Of a stretch of 64,000 bases of DNA, positions 21,061 to 30,489 are shown in pieces; position 1 is the first letter of the stretch, and the number at the start of each line of letters is the position of its first letter. The translations under genes and the position numbers were made by a program. Location: positions 1 through 64,000 of the forward strand of contig CAIZQU010000117.1 of NCBI GenBank assembly GCA_903935205.1, in the 5' to 3' direction. The notes under the pieces are model-generated. The model did not search any database. It had not been told where the DNA came from and saw only the letters and a list, made by a program, of their open reading frames with translations. Source of the stretch: an uncultured cyanobacterium. GTDB lineage: Bacteria; Cyanobacteriota; Cyanobacteriia; PCC-6307; Cyanobiaceae.

Positions 21061-24023
21061 CCGCCTCCCTGCAGGACTCGCCGGACGCGATCACGGCCCT
21101 GGCCCCTTTCGACCGCCTCTCGCCACGGGGCAGGCAGCGGCTGGAAGCCGCCACCAGCCTGGTGCGCTTCAGCGAGGGCCAGCTGATCAATCCCGATGCG
21201 GTGGTGCCCGACCGCATCCTTGTTCTGCTTCAGGGCCAGGCGCGCCTGCTGGGCGAGCGTGACGGCCAGCCCTTCACCCTGGAGCGCCTGGGCCCTGGAG
21301 CGATCATCGGCCTGGCCTCGCTGCTGCGGGCCGAGGGCTGTGAGGGGGTGAGCGCCGCCGCAGCGGTCCAGGCCCTGGCGATCCCGGACGCCGTGATGCT
21401 GGAGCTGCTGCAATCGGAGCCGGAGCTGCGCCGCTGGTGCGCCGGCCAGGTGTGGACCGGCGAACTGCACGCCCTGCTGCGCCAGGCCGAAACCAGCCAG
21501 GCGGGAGCCCTGAGCACCGATCCGGCCCATTGGCGGGAGCGGCTCGAGCGGTTGCGCCAGGCAGCCAGGGCGGCGGAAGGCCAGGGCGGCGATCGACCGC
21601 CCGCGGCCCCTGCCGGTGCCAGCTGGCGGCTGGCCAGCGCCAACGTGCCGGGCCAAGCGATCGGCACGATCCTGGCCGCCGGCGCAGCGCTGCCCAGGCC
21701 CCTGCCCCCCCTGCCTCTGCGGCTGCTGGCGGTGCCCGAGGCCCTGCTCCATCCCGGCCTGGAGCCCGCAGCGGCGCAGGAGCGGCAGGGCGATGCGGAA
21801 ACGGGAGCCGACCTGGCCTCCGCCCACAGCACCCCCAACCAGCCCACCAGCCTCGACCTGGGCGGCAGCAACCGCAGCCGCGGCCTGCAGCTGATCCGCG
21901 CCAAGGGAACCCTGGAGGAGACCCTGGCCTGCTTCCAGATGCTCGGCCAGATCCTGGAGCTGCCCTACCGGCGTGATGCGATCGACAAGGTGCTGCGCGA
22001 CAAGCTGCGCCGCGGCCTCGAACCCGATCTGCAGCTCTGCGGCCAGATCGCCGCCATGCTCGGCCTGCTGGTGACCGGCGCGAAGGTGATGCCGGCCTCG
22101 GCCACCCGCCTGATCACCCCCTGCCTGATCAGCTGGAAGGGCAGCTTTGCCCTGGTCACCGCCAGCGATGCCAAGGGGCTGCGGCTGGCCTCACCGGCGG
22201 AGGGCTGGGTGCAGCTGTCGCCGGCTGAGATCAGCGAGACCTACCCGGAAGGATTGGAGGTGCTGCTGTTTGAACGCAGCGTCAGCACCCCGGATCAGAC
22301 CTTCGGCCCCGGCTGGTTCTGGCCGGCCCTGAAGCGCTATCGGGGGATGTTGCTGCAGGTGCTGCTGGCCTCGTTCGTGGTGCAGCTGTTCAGCCTGGCC
22401 AACCCCCTGCTGATTCAGGTGATCATCGACAAGGTGATCTCCCAGCGCAGCCTCGACACGCTGCAGATCCTCGGCATGGCCCTGGTGGTCGTGACGTTGA
22501 TGGAGGGGGTGATCGGTTCGCTGCGCACCTTCCTGTTCACGGACACCACCAATCGCATCGATCTGCGGTTGGGGGCGGAGGTGATCGACCATCTGTTGCG
22601 TCTGCCACTCGGTTATTTCGATCGCCGGCCGGTCGGCGAACTCGGCACCCGCATCGCCGAGCTGGAGAAGATCCGCAATTTCCTGACCGGCCAGGCGCTG
22701 ATGACGCTGCTGGATGCGGCCTTCTCGGTGATTTACATCATCGTGATGGCCATCTACAGCTGGCTGCTCACCCTGATCGCCCTGGGGGTGCTGCCGATCC
22801 AGATCGCCCTGACCCTGCTCGGCGCCCCCCTGTTCCGTCGCCAGTACCGCCAGGCCGCCGAAGAAAACGCACGCACTCAGAGCCATCTGGTTGAGGTGTT
22901 GACCGGCATTCAGACGGTGAAGGCGCAGAACGTTGAGATGGTGAGCCGCTGGAAATGGCAGGACTTCTACGCCCGCTACATCGCCCGCACCTTCGAGAAG
23001 ACGATCACCGGCACCTTCCTCAATGAATCCTCCCAGGTGCTGCAGAAGCTCTCCCAGCTGCTGGTGCTCTGGGTGGGGGCCTCGCTGGTGCTCAAGGGTG
23101 AACTGACCCTCGGTCAGTTGATCGCCTTTCGGATCATCAGCGGCTACGTGACCCAACCGCTGCTGCGCCTCTCCTCGATCTGGCAGAACATCCAGGAGCT
23201 GCGGGTGTCATTCGAGCGGCTGGCCGATGTGGTCGACACACCGGAGGAATCGAGCCCGGCGGATAAGGCGAACATCCCGTTGCCCTCGGTGCATGGCGAT
23301 GTCGTGTTCGAGAACGTCAGCTTCTCCTTTGCACCCGGCAGCCCGGAGGTGCTCAAGAACATCGATCTCACCATTCCCCAGGGCACCTTCGTCGGCGTCG
23401 TCGGCCAGAGCGGCAGTGGCAAGAGCACGCTGATGAAATTGCTGCCGCGGCTCTATGCACCGAACCAGGGCCGGATCCTGATCGATCAGTACGACATCGC
23501 CAAGGTGGAGCTCTATTCTCTGCGCCGCCAGATCGGCATCGTGCCCCAGGATCCTCTGCTCTTCTCCGGCACGATCAGCGAAAACATCGCCCTGACCAAC
23601 CCCGAGGCATCCTCCGATGCAATTGTGCGGGCAGCTCGCATCGCCGCCGCCCACGAGTTCATCATGCAGTTGCCCAGCGGCTACAGCACTCCCGTCGGTG
23701 AACGGGGCGCCTCGATCTCCGGTGGCCAGCGCCAGAGGATCGCGATCGCTCGCACCCTGCTCAGCAACCCCCGTCTGCTGGTGATGGACGAAGCCACCAG
23801 CGCCCTCGACTATGACACCGAGCGCCAAGTCTGTGACAATCTGCGAGCTGAGATGAAGGACAGCACCGTGTTCTTCATCACCCACCGCCTCTCCACCATC
23901 CGCCGCGCTGATTTGATCGTGATGATGCACCAAGGGGCGATTGTTGAGACCGGCAGCCACGATGAGTTGATGGCCCTCAAGGGCCGCTACTTCGCGCTGT
24001 ACCGCCAGCAGGAGGCCTCCTGA
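21057..24023 (+). CDS. Type I secretion ABC transporter with cNMP-binding and C39-like domains
   Basis: 988 residues. Residues 1-140 form a cyclic-nucleotide-binding-type domain (GQARLLGERDGQPFTLERLG then GAIIGLASLL). About 285-420 is a C39-peptidase-like domain that lacks the usual QxxxxDCG-cysteine and active-site histidine patterns (GSFALVTA where HFVV is expected), so it probably recognises rather than cleaves substrate, as in HlyB. Membrane helices span about 430-720. The ATPase has Walker A GQSGSGKST (783-791), signature SGGQ (888-891) and Walker B MDEATSALD (D911, E912). It exports proteins across the inner membrane with the HlyD protein encoded next. No outer-membrane TolC-type gene is in the window. 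Confidence 0.93.
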   Translation: MTASLQDSPDAITALAPFDRLSPRGRQRLEAATSLVRFSEGQLINPDAVVPDRILVLLQGQARLLGERDGQPFTLERLGPGAIIGLASLLRAEGCEGVSAAAAVQALAIPDAVMLELLQSEPELRRWCAGQVWTGELHALLRQAETSQAGALSTDPAHWRERLERLRQAARAAEGQGGDRPPAAPAGASWRLASANVPGQAIGTILAAGAALPRPLPPLPLRLLAVPEALLHPGLEPAAAQERQGDAETGADLASAHSTPNQPTSLDLGGSNRSRGLQLIRAKGTLEETLACFQMLGQILELPYRRDAIDKVLRDKLRRGLEPDLQLCGQIAAMLGLLVTGAKVMPASATRLITPCLISWKGSFALVTASDAKGLRLASPAEGWVQLSPAEISETYPEGLEVLLFERSVSTPDQTFGPGWFWPALKRYRGMLLQVLLASFVVQLFSLANPLLIQVIIDKVISQRSLDTLQILGMALVVVTLMEGVIGSLRTFLFTDTTNRIDLRLGAEVIDHLLRLPLGYFDRRPVGELGTRIAELEKIRNFLTGQALMTLLDAAFSVIYIIVMAIYSWLLTLIALGVLPIQIALTLLGAPLFRRQYRQAAEENARTQSHLVEVLTGIQTVKAQNVEMVSRWKWQDFYARYIARTFEKTITGTFLNESSQVLQKLSQLLVLWVGASLVLKGELTLGQLIAFRIISGYVTQPLLRLSSIWQNIQELRVSFERLADVVDTPEESSPADKANIPLPSVHGDVVFENVSFSFAPGSPEVLKNIDLTIPQGTFVGVVGQSGSGKSTLMKLLPRLYAPNQGRILIDQYDIAKVELYSLRRQIGIVPQDPLLFSGTISENIALTNPEASSDAIVRAARIAAAHEFIMQLPSGYSTPVGERGASISGGQRQRIAIARTLLSNPRLLVMDEATSALDYDTERQVCDNLRAEMKDSTVFFITHRLSTIRRADLIVMMHQGAIVETGSHDELMALKGRYFALYRQQEAS

Positions 24024-25189
24024 TGGCCCCCCGCATCCCTACTCCGCTGGATCTGATCCGCAGCGCTCAGAATGGCCTGGAGCGTTCGATCCACAACGAC
24101 AGCTCCGATGTGGTGCTGCAGCAATCGCGCTTCTGGGCCCGCAGCATCAGCTGGGCCCTGATGGGTGTCACCGGCTTCGGCCTGGCCTGGTTGGCCCTGG
24201 CCCAGACCGAGGAGATCGTGACCGCCCCGGGCAAGCTCGAACCCCTGGGGGTGGTGAAGGATGTGCAGATGCCTGTCGGTGGCGTGGTCGATGCGGTGCT
24301 GGTCAAGGAGGGCGACCGGGTCAAGAAGGGTCAGCTGCTGCTCAAGCTCGACACCGAAGCCACCCTCGATCGCAAGGAGAGCATCGAAAAGACGATCGAC
24401 TACAAGGATCAGCAGCTGCGCCTCAAAGAGGAGGAGCTGGGCCGCTACCTGGCGGTGAACGACACCGAACAGCAGGTGTTGCGCGAGAGTCTCGGGCTGG
24501 AGCGGGAGGTGCTCAGCCGCCTGGAAAAGCTGAACCGTGAGGGGGCGACGGCTGAATTGCAGTATCTGCAGCAGCGCAACAAGGTGCAGGAGGTTGAAGG
24601 GCAACTGCAGCAGTCCAAGGTGGAACGGCTGCGACAGCAGGCAATTTTGCAGCAGGGGGTGCGGGAACTGCAGAGTTCTCTGGCTGAGTTGCGCAGCAAA
24701 CTGATCGAGTTGAATGTCAACATCCGCTACCAGGCGATCCGTTCGCCCGAGGCGGGTCTGGTGTTCGAACTCAAGCCCAAGGCGAAGGGATTCGTGGCTG
24801 AAACCAGCGAGCCGGTGATGAAGATCGTGCCCTTCGATCGACTCGAAGCCCGGGTCGAGGTGCCCAGCACCGATATCGGCTTCGTGCAGGTCGGCAAGCC
24901 TGTGGACATCAGCATCGATTCCTTCCCCGCCACCGATTTCGGCGTGCTCCAGGGCACGGTGCGGCGGATCGGCTCCGATGCGCTGCCGCCCGATCAAATG
25001 AAGCAGTTCTATCGCTTCCCTGTGGACGTGAAGCTCAACAGCCAGCAGCTCAAACTCAAGAGCGGCGTCAACCTGCCGCTGCAGGTAGGAATGTCGCTGA
25101 CCGCCAACGTCAAGCTGCGCAAAGTGACCTATCTGCAACTGCTGCTCAGCGACTTCAAGGACAAGGCGAAATCCCTGCAGCGGATCTGA
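24023..25189 (+). CDS. HlyD-family membrane fusion protein
   Basis: 388 residues, start overlapping the ABC stop (TGATG), with AGGAG at 24010-24014. A short cytoplasmic N terminus is followed by one membrane helix (about 42-62, ISWALMGVTGFGLAWLALA), a lipoyl-like half (PGGVVDAVLVKEGDRVKKGQ-like text), a long coiled-coil hairpin (about 110-225, dense in Glu/Gln/Leu/Lys) and a beta-barrel end. It is the periplasmic adaptor linking the ABC exporter to an outer-membrane channel. Length and layout fit type I secretion adaptors. Confidence 0.93.
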   Translation: MAPRIPTPLDLIRSAQNGLERSIHNDSSDVVLQQSRFWARSISWALMGVTGFGLAWLALAQTEEIVTAPGKLEPLGVVKDVQMPVGGVVDAVLVKEGDRVKKGQLLLKLDTEATLDRKESIEKTIDYKDQQLRLKEEELGRYLAVNDTEQQVLRESLGLEREVLSRLEKLNREGATAELQYLQQRNKVQEVEGQLQQSKVERLRQQAILQQGVRELQSSLAELRSKLIELNVNIRYQAIRSPEAGLVFELKPKAKGFVAETSEPVMKIVPFDRLEARVEVPSTDIGFVQVGKPVDISIDSFPATDFGVLQGTVRRIGSDALPPDQMKQFYRFPVDVKLNSQQLKLKSGVNLPLQVGMSLTANVKLRKVTYLQLLLSDFKDKAKSLQRI

Positions 25190-25193
25190 ACCG

Positions 25194-25457
25194 ATGTCCC
25201 CCTCGGCCCCAGCAAGCTCCGCCAGCGACCCGGCCCCCCCGGTGGTCCAGCCCCTGGCGCCCGAAACCACCCCGGGGCCGCCGCTGCCGGAAGCTCTCGC
25301 CTTCTGGATCCGCACCCCCTGCGGCCGCGCCAAGTACGCCCGCCTCGCCGCCCGTCGCGGCCCGGTGGCGCAGCTGCGGCTGGCGTGGTTTGTGCTGATC
25401 GCGGCGCTGCGGGATCTGGGGCAGCCCCGGCCGGACGACGAGCTGGGGGGTGGGTAG
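25194..25457 (+). CDS. Small hypothetical protein downstream of the secretion operon
   Basis: 87 residues from ATG 25194, 4 bases after the HlyD stop, so probably in the same transcript. The N-terminal 35 residues are Pro/Ala/Ser-rich. Residues 36-75 (LAFWIRTPCGRAKYARLAAR then AWFVLIAALRDLG) look like an amphipathic helix plus one weak hydrophobic helix. No family is recognised. It could be an operon-specific accessory peptide, or a chance frame in GC-rich DNA. Confidence 0.45.
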   Translation: MSPSAPASSASDPAPPVVQPLAPETTPGPPLPEALAFWIRTPCGRAKYARLAARRGPVAQLRLAWFVLIAALRDLGQPRPDDELGGG

Positions 25458-25499
25458 GGAGGCCGGACCTGGCGACGAGCCACCCAGTGGCCTGAGCGA

Positions 25500-26132
25500 T
25501 CAGGCCGGCCCCTCCGGATCAGCCGCCTCGCCGGGCTCGCCGGCCAGGGCCCGCCGCGCCACCCGCGTCACCAGCACCGTGACCGCCACGGTGGCGGCGA
25601 GGCCCAGCAGCCGCAGCGCCCAGGTGGGCCCATCGGCCTGCCCGGCCAACACCGTCTGGAAGCGGGCCACATCACCGGCCAGGGCGCCGAGGGCGCAGAA
25701 CAGCACCGTGCCGGGCAGGATGCCGATCAGGCCGATCGTGTAATCGCGCAGGCTGACATCGCTGAGGCCATAGGCGAGGTTGAGCAGGCTGAATGGGAAG
25801 GCCGGTGAGAGGCGGGTGAGCAACACCAGCCGCAACCCTTCACGGCTCACCGCCTCCTCCACCGCCAGCAGCTTCGGCGCCGCCGCCAGCCGCCGCCGCG
25901 CCCAGGGCCGCAGCCAGCCCCGCCCCAGCAGAAACACCAGCTCGGCCCCCAGGCAGGCCCCGAGAAACACCAGCAGCGACCCCCAGCCGGTGCCGTAGAG
26001 GGCCCCGGCCAGCATCGATGCCCATACCCCGGGCAGCAGCAGCGTCACCCAGAGGGCATAGAGGGGAACGAAAGCCGCCGCTCCCCAGGGGGAAGCCAGG
26101 GCCGGCAGCCATGCCTCAGACCAATGCACCAC
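25500..26132 (-). CDS. TVP38/TMEM64-family membrane protein
   Basis: 210 residues from GTG 26132 (VVHWSEAWLPALASPWG). Several hydrophobic helices and the family text are clear: VTLLLPGVWASMLAGALYG, FLGACLGAELVFLLGRGWL and RLSPAFPFSLLNLAYGL then IGILPGTVLFCALGALAG. The family belongs with DedA-like transporters/scramblases of the VTT fold; substrate unknown. The open frame extends to a TTG at 26309 that would overlap the upstream gene's stop by 4 bases, but the extra 59 residues are Pro-rich and unconvincing. Confidence 0.88.
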   Translation of the reverse strand: MVHWSEAWLPALASPWGAAAFVPLYALWVTLLLPGVWASMLAGALYGTGWGSLLVFLGACLGAELVFLLGRGWLRPWARRRLAAAPKLLAVEEAVSREGLRLVLLTRLSPAFPFSLLNLAYGLSDVSLRDYTIGLIGILPGTVLFCALGALAGDVARFQTVLAGQADGPTWALRLLGLAATVAVTVLVTRVARRALAGEPGEAADPEGPA

Positions 26133-26305
26133 CGCCCCACAGCCCACCGGGATCGGGCCAGTCTGGCGAGCGGGATCCAGGGGCGGGGCGATGGCCTCGG
26201 CGAGGGGATGCTGGCTCAGGCCAGGGCCCACGCCGGGGGCGTGGTGGGCCAAATCCGGAGGGGCCAGACCAAACGGCCGAGGCCAACCAGCCGCCAGGCT
26301 CCGGC

Positions 26306-27004
26306 TCAAGGCCGCGATCCTTGGCGGCCGGCGCCGGCCGCAATCAGCCGGCGGCGCAGCCGCAAGCGGCGGCTCCAGCCCAGGGCTACGCCGGCGCCGA
26401 GCAGGGGCAGGGGACCGGGGGTGCCTTGGATCGCGTAGGCGGGGCCGAAAAAGCCCTGGGGCACACCTTCATCCTGGGTGGGGAAGGCGACGACGGAGCC
26501 GCTGCCGATCTCGCTGAGGGACGCACCGATCAGCATTCCATCGATCACACCTTCGGCCGTGGTGTCGTACAGGAACGGGTCGAACAGGGAGGGATCACCA
26601 CTGCTGGTGGCGGCGATCATGTAGGAGCCGCTCGACAGGGCAAGGTTGGGGATGGACACCCAACGGAAGCCGTTCTGCAGCCAGCTGCCGTCCCCGGCGG
26701 GCACGGTGGCGCTGGCCAGGAGGGTCTGGCTGGTGGCCTCATAGAGACCGATCCCGTGGGAGGAGAGCAGGCCGTCCTCGTCGGCGTCGTAGAAGCCGAG
26801 GGCGCTGATCGTCTGGGGTTGGCTAAGGCTGAAGCCGTAGCCGACGGAACCGCTGAAGCTGGAATCACCGCCGAGGTTGCCGCCACTGAACCCGGGCACG
26901 GACGGCCGCAGGTTCAGGGCAAGGGCGGGTGCGGCCAGCAGCATGGCGCCGCCGAGCAGGGAGGTGCAGGCGAGAGAAGAAAGCCTGTGGCGAAGGATGG
27001 CCAT
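26306..27004 (-). CDS. Secreted DUF4082-like protein with PGPLPL C-terminal tag
   Basis: 232 residues from ATG 27004. The signal peptide is clear: RHRLSSLACTS then LLGGAMLLAAPALALN. The body (about 45-190) has the beta-sandwich pattern of DUF4082: SLSQPQTISALGFYDADEDG, then IGLYEATSQTLLASATVP and PNLALSSGSYMIAAT. The C terminus is a sorting-type tripartite tag: PGPLPLLGAG, a short hydrophobic stretch, then Arg-rich WSRRLRLRRRL. The same tag occurs on the protein at 60483-61706. This resembles PEP-CTERM exosortase substrates in layout. Surface location is inferred; ligand unknown. Confidence 0.75.
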   Translation of the reverse strand: MAILRHRLSSLACTSLLGGAMLLAAPALALNLRPSVPGFSGGNLGGDSSFSGSVGYGFSLSQPQTISALGFYDADEDGLLSSHGIGLYEATSQTLLASATVPAGDGSWLQNGFRWVSIPNLALSSGSYMIAATSSGDPSLFDPFLYDTTAEGVIDGMLIGASLSEIGSGSVVAFPTQDEGVPQGFFGPAYAIQGTPGPLPLLGAGVALGWSRRLRLRRRLIAAGAGRQGSRP

Positions 27005-27123
27005 GGGTCGGAGGAAGTTCGGAGGAAGTGAAGGAAGGAAATGGGGGCGCCTCGGAGCGGGGTGGCGGGCCATGGGGCGAACGGCGATCCGATGCCGCGC
27101 CCGACGTCCGCCCTGGAGAGATC

Positions 27124-30100
27124 TCAGGGGAGAGCAACCTGGATCAGATCGATCTGACCTCCTTCCACCAGATAACCGCTGCCCTGCAGGTTGCCGTTGC
27201 GCAGGCTGTGGGCCTGCACATTGGCGATGAACATCGATCCAGCCGCGGTCCCATAGAGGGAGGAGACATCGATGATGCCGGAAGATTCCCAGTTGCCGAT
27301 ATCCGTATCCGTGGGGCTGGTCACCGGGCTGGCGTCGGTCTGGCCATAGGACGTGGGCACCGAGCTGCGGTCGATCTGGGCCCAGCGGCTGGCCGCCCCC
27401 GTGGAGTTGCCGGTGACCGGATCGATCGCCAGCTTCCAGATCGAGGCCTCCTCGGTGCCGAACTGGCCGGTGCTGATGTTGGTGCCGCCACCGTTGGCCC
27501 GATCCTCCTGGAGGTAGGCGTAGCCGTTGGCGCTGATCGTCATGTTGTCGGGATTGCGCAGGCCGGTGGTCGGGTCGGTGAGCAGGTCTGCGTCGTAGAC
27601 GACCTTCAACTGCGAGGTTCCAGTGCCGGAAAGCAAGCCGTTGCTGGCGAAGGCATTGGCCAGATTGAGGGTATACACATTGCCGTAAAGATCACCATTG
27701 CTGAAGTCGGACGTGCCGGTCGAGACGAACACGGCCTGCTGGCCATTGAGGGGGTTGACCTCACCATCCTCGATGCGGCTGAGCTGCAGTGCGCCGGCAT
27801 CCACGGCCAGCTGGCGCAGGGCTGGGGCACCGAGCTGGGCGTAATTGGAATTGAGGCTGGCGAGATTCAGCCAACTGCCATTGATGGCGGTGTTCAGACC
27901 ATTGGCCTGAGTGAAGCTCAGCAGATCGGAGGAATCCGGACCCACGGGACTCACACCGTTTTCCGGCAGGGCCGTGGTCACGAAGGCGTGCAAGCTGCCC
28001 TGGTGGGCGGCCAGGCCATTGCGCTCCAGGAAGCTGGCCCCGGGGGCATTGCTCTTGGTGCCCACCCAGAGATAGAGGGGCGCCTTGGCATCATCGAACA
28101 GCAACACAGCCACCGTGCCGGCATGGCCGGTGTCGAGGATTGTGGCCGACTCCCAGGTGCCCTTGCCGAAGCCCACCAGCTCATGGATGGCACGGCCGTT
28201 GACATCAAGGGCGAAGAAGGAACCGCCGTCGCCGCTGAACTCCTCCTCACCCACCAGATAGGTGCGATTAGCGAAACCGCGGCCCGAGCCGAAGCTGTTG
28301 GCTTCCACCAGATTGGCGGCACAGAAGCGGCGGAACCCGGCAGATCCCAAATCGCTCACCGATGTGATCGCGGTAGCCGAACCATCGAGGTGGATGCTGT
28401 CGTAGGCCAGACCGCCCGCCAGGACGCGGCTCTGGTAGCCATTGGCAGGGTTGTTGTCGACATCCTTGGCGATCACCAGGCTGCTGACGCGGGCGCCGGT
28501 CAGGCCGCCGCTGACACCGGGCAGCACATAGCCGTAGCCGCTGGTTGCGCCGAGTTCGCTGTTGACCAACAGGGTGTAGGTGCCATCACCGTTGTCATAG
28601 GCCCCCTGGCCATCGAAGATGCCCGTGGGCGTGAACACACTGCTGCCGGCTGCCAGGCCATTGGTCACCTCACCGGCGGTGATCAGGCTGCTCAACTGCA
28701 GCGCATCGCCGCCGGCCACATCCTTGAGCATGGTGGGGCTGAAGGCACCGGCCGTGGCCACACCCTGGCTGCGCACCAGATCGCCGAGATCGAGATAGTC
28801 GAGCGTGTTCGACACCTCATTGGAGACCACCAGCATCGGCCGACCTGAAGGGCTGCGGTTGGCCTCGATCACCGCCAGACCCTCCGGGGAGAGGCTGTTG
28901 GGCAACACCACGCTGGTGACGAAGGCCACGGCGGCGGGGTTGGTCACATCAAACACCACGAGCATGCTGCTGGTGGTGCGCTCCTGGCCCACGATCGCGT
29001 AGGTGCGGCCCTCGAGCTTCGCCACGGCGACTCCTTCCGGCTCGGTGCCCTTGTCGTCACTGCGGCTGTCGTCGTAGACACCGGCCGCAATCGCCAGGGT
29101 CTGGAAGCTGTTGCCGCTGTCCCAGAGCAGGGCACCCGTGGTGGCATCGAACAGGCTGGCGCTGCGGCTGCCGAAGGAGGTGTAGGGAGTGGTGGTCAGC
29201 TCCGCAAGGGTCTTGAGGCGGCTGCTGATGCCCGTATTGCGGCGGACTTCATCGTTGAAGCTGCCAAAGTCGCGCCCGTCGCCTTCATTGGCGGTGATGA
29301 AATAATCATTGCCGGCGGCAAAACGGCCGGGGGTATTGAGGGTGAAGGCGGCGATGCCATCGGCCATGCGCAGACCGCGAACATTGTTGCCGATCACCGG
29401 CTTGAATTGAGTGCCAGTGCCGGCCGTGTTGTCTCGATCGGAGATATCAACAAGCTGCCGCGAGAAATCAACAGAGCCAAGATCGAACACCCGCTCGATC
29501 GTCTTGTTGCGCAGGTTGATCTTGGCAACGCCGTTATTTTCCTGCAGGGTCACATAGGCATAGTTGCCATTGATGCTCACAAATTCCGGTTCAATGTCGG
29601 TGGCCTGGGTGGAAAGGCCGGCCTGGCCGCTGATGCGGATCCCCGTTGGCAGGGAAAGTCCAGCGAACCCAAGCTCGGTGTAGCTGAAGCTCGGCGTACC
29701 GCCGGGGTTGCGGATATCGATGATGCCGATGCTGCCGGGCCGGTCGACCGGGGCGCCATTGACGGTGTAGTTGTAGGTGGGTTCACCCTCATTGGCCACC
29801 ACCAGCTGGGTGCCGGTGCTGTTGAAGGAGATGCCGTCGGGCAGATAGCCCACGATCACATCCTGCAGGAAGGTGAGACTGCCGTTGGCGCCGGCCCGGT
29901 AGAAGCGCACCACGCCCCGGCCACCCTGTCCCGGATTGGAGGCATTGCCGCCGTAATCGGAGGGCGAGAGGGCCACCGCCACCAACGTGCCGTACGTCGC
30001 CACCGCCTGCGACACCCAGGGGGCCTGGGTGGGCGAAACCGCGAGGGGGGCATTACCGAAACTGAGCCGCTGCACCAGGGCCGGAGCGGTCACGGCCGGA

Positions 30101-30327
30101 TTGGTGGAGCTGCTGACCTGCAAGGTGGTGCCACCGCCGGAGGAGATGGTGAAGCGCTGACCGCCCACCATCACCACGCTGGAGATCTCCGTCTGGAAGT
30201 TCTCGGTGGGCTGGGGGTTTGTGGTGGAAAGGTTGAGGCTGGCCTTGAGGGGCGTGACGCTGGCGCTGCGGCGCGCCGCGAGGTTGAACAGGATCGAGAG
30301 CCAGGATCCCGGGGTCGGCGAAGGCAT
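27124..30327 (-). CDS. Choice-of-anchor I protein with PhoX-like C-terminal propeller
   Basis: 1067 residues. The N-terminal half (about 80-520) is a choice-of-anchor I beta-propeller: LPDGISFNSTGTQLVVANEG, DIEPEFVSINGNYAYVTLQE, then GTEPEGVAVAKLEGRTYAIV. The C-terminal half (about 560-1067) resembles the DUF839/PhoX alkaline-phosphatase propeller (YTLLVNSELGATSGYGYVLP, RVSSLVIAKD, acidic EEEFSGDGG and late EDRANGGGTN). PhoX enzymes are calcium/iron phosphomonoesterases; activity here is inferred and the metal ligands were not mapped. No signal peptide is seen. A tandem SphR-type box lies 59 bases upstream (30386-30404), supporting phosphate-starvation control. Confidence 0.82.
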   Translation of the reverse strand: MPSPTPGSWLSILFNLAARRSASVTPLKASLNLSTTNPQPTENFQTEISSVVMVGGQRFTISSGGGTTLQVSSSTNPAVTAPALVQRLSFGNAPLAVSPTQAPWVSQAVATYGTLVAVALSPSDYGGNASNPGQGGRGVVRFYRAGANGSLTFLQDVIVGYLPDGISFNSTGTQLVVANEGEPTYNYTVNGAPVDRPGSIGIIDIRNPGGTPSFSYTELGFAGLSLPTGIRISGQAGLSTQATDIEPEFVSINGNYAYVTLQENNGVAKINLRNKTIERVFDLGSVDFSRQLVDISDRDNTAGTGTQFKPVIGNNVRGLRMADGIAAFTLNTPGRFAAGNDYFITANEGDGRDFGSFNDEVRRNTGISSRLKTLAELTTTPYTSFGSRSASLFDATTGALLWDSGNSFQTLAIAAGVYDDSRSDDKGTEPEGVAVAKLEGRTYAIVGQERTTSSMLVVFDVTNPAAVAFVTSVVLPNSLSPEGLAVIEANRSPSGRPMLVVSNEVSNTLDYLDLGDLVRSQGVATAGAFSPTMLKDVAGGDALQLSSLITAGEVTNGLAAGSSVFTPTGIFDGQGAYDNGDGTYTLLVNSELGATSGYGYVLPGVSGGLTGARVSSLVIAKDVDNNPANGYQSRVLAGGLAYDSIHLDGSATAITSVSDLGSAGFRRFCAANLVEANSFGSGRGFANRTYLVGEEEFSGDGGSFFALDVNGRAIHELVGFGKGTWESATILDTGHAGTVAVLLFDDAKAPLYLWVGTKSNAPGASFLERNGLAAHQGSLHAFVTTALPENGVSPVGPDSSDLLSFTQANGLNTAINGSWLNLASLNSNYAQLGAPALRQLAVDAGALQLSRIEDGEVNPLNGQQAVFVSTGTSDFSNGDLYGNVYTLNLANAFASNGLLSGTGTSQLKVVYDADLLTDPTTGLRNPDNMTISANGYAYLQEDRANGGGTNISTGQFGTEEASIWKLAIDPVTGNSTGAASRWAQIDRSSVPTSYGQTDASPVTSPTDTDIGNWESSGIIDVSSLYGTAAGSMFIANVQAHSLRNGNLQGSGYLVEGGQIDLIQVALP

Positions 30328-30385
30328 CGGCAGGGGTGCCGTGAAGGCATGGGTTGCCCACAGGCTCGCCAGCCGGAACAGCGAA

Positions 30386-30404
30386 AGGTTAGGCTGAGGT
30401 TAAA
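30386..30404 (-). promoter_or_regulatory. Candidate Pho box (SphR/PhoB site)
   Basis: On the minus strand two 8-mers TTTAACCT (30404-30397) and CCTAACCT (30393-30386) are separated by 3 bases. This matches the cyanobacterial Pho-box layout of tandem YTTAACCT-like repeats spaced by 3. It lies about 59 bases upstream of the start of the PhoX-like gene. Confidence 0.65.
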
Positions 30405-30489
30405 ACCCCATCAACAACTGGATAAGGGAGCAACCGCATCCCGGCACGGGCCAGGGCCTACCCGCCCGTGCCAACCCCCACCCAGCCGC

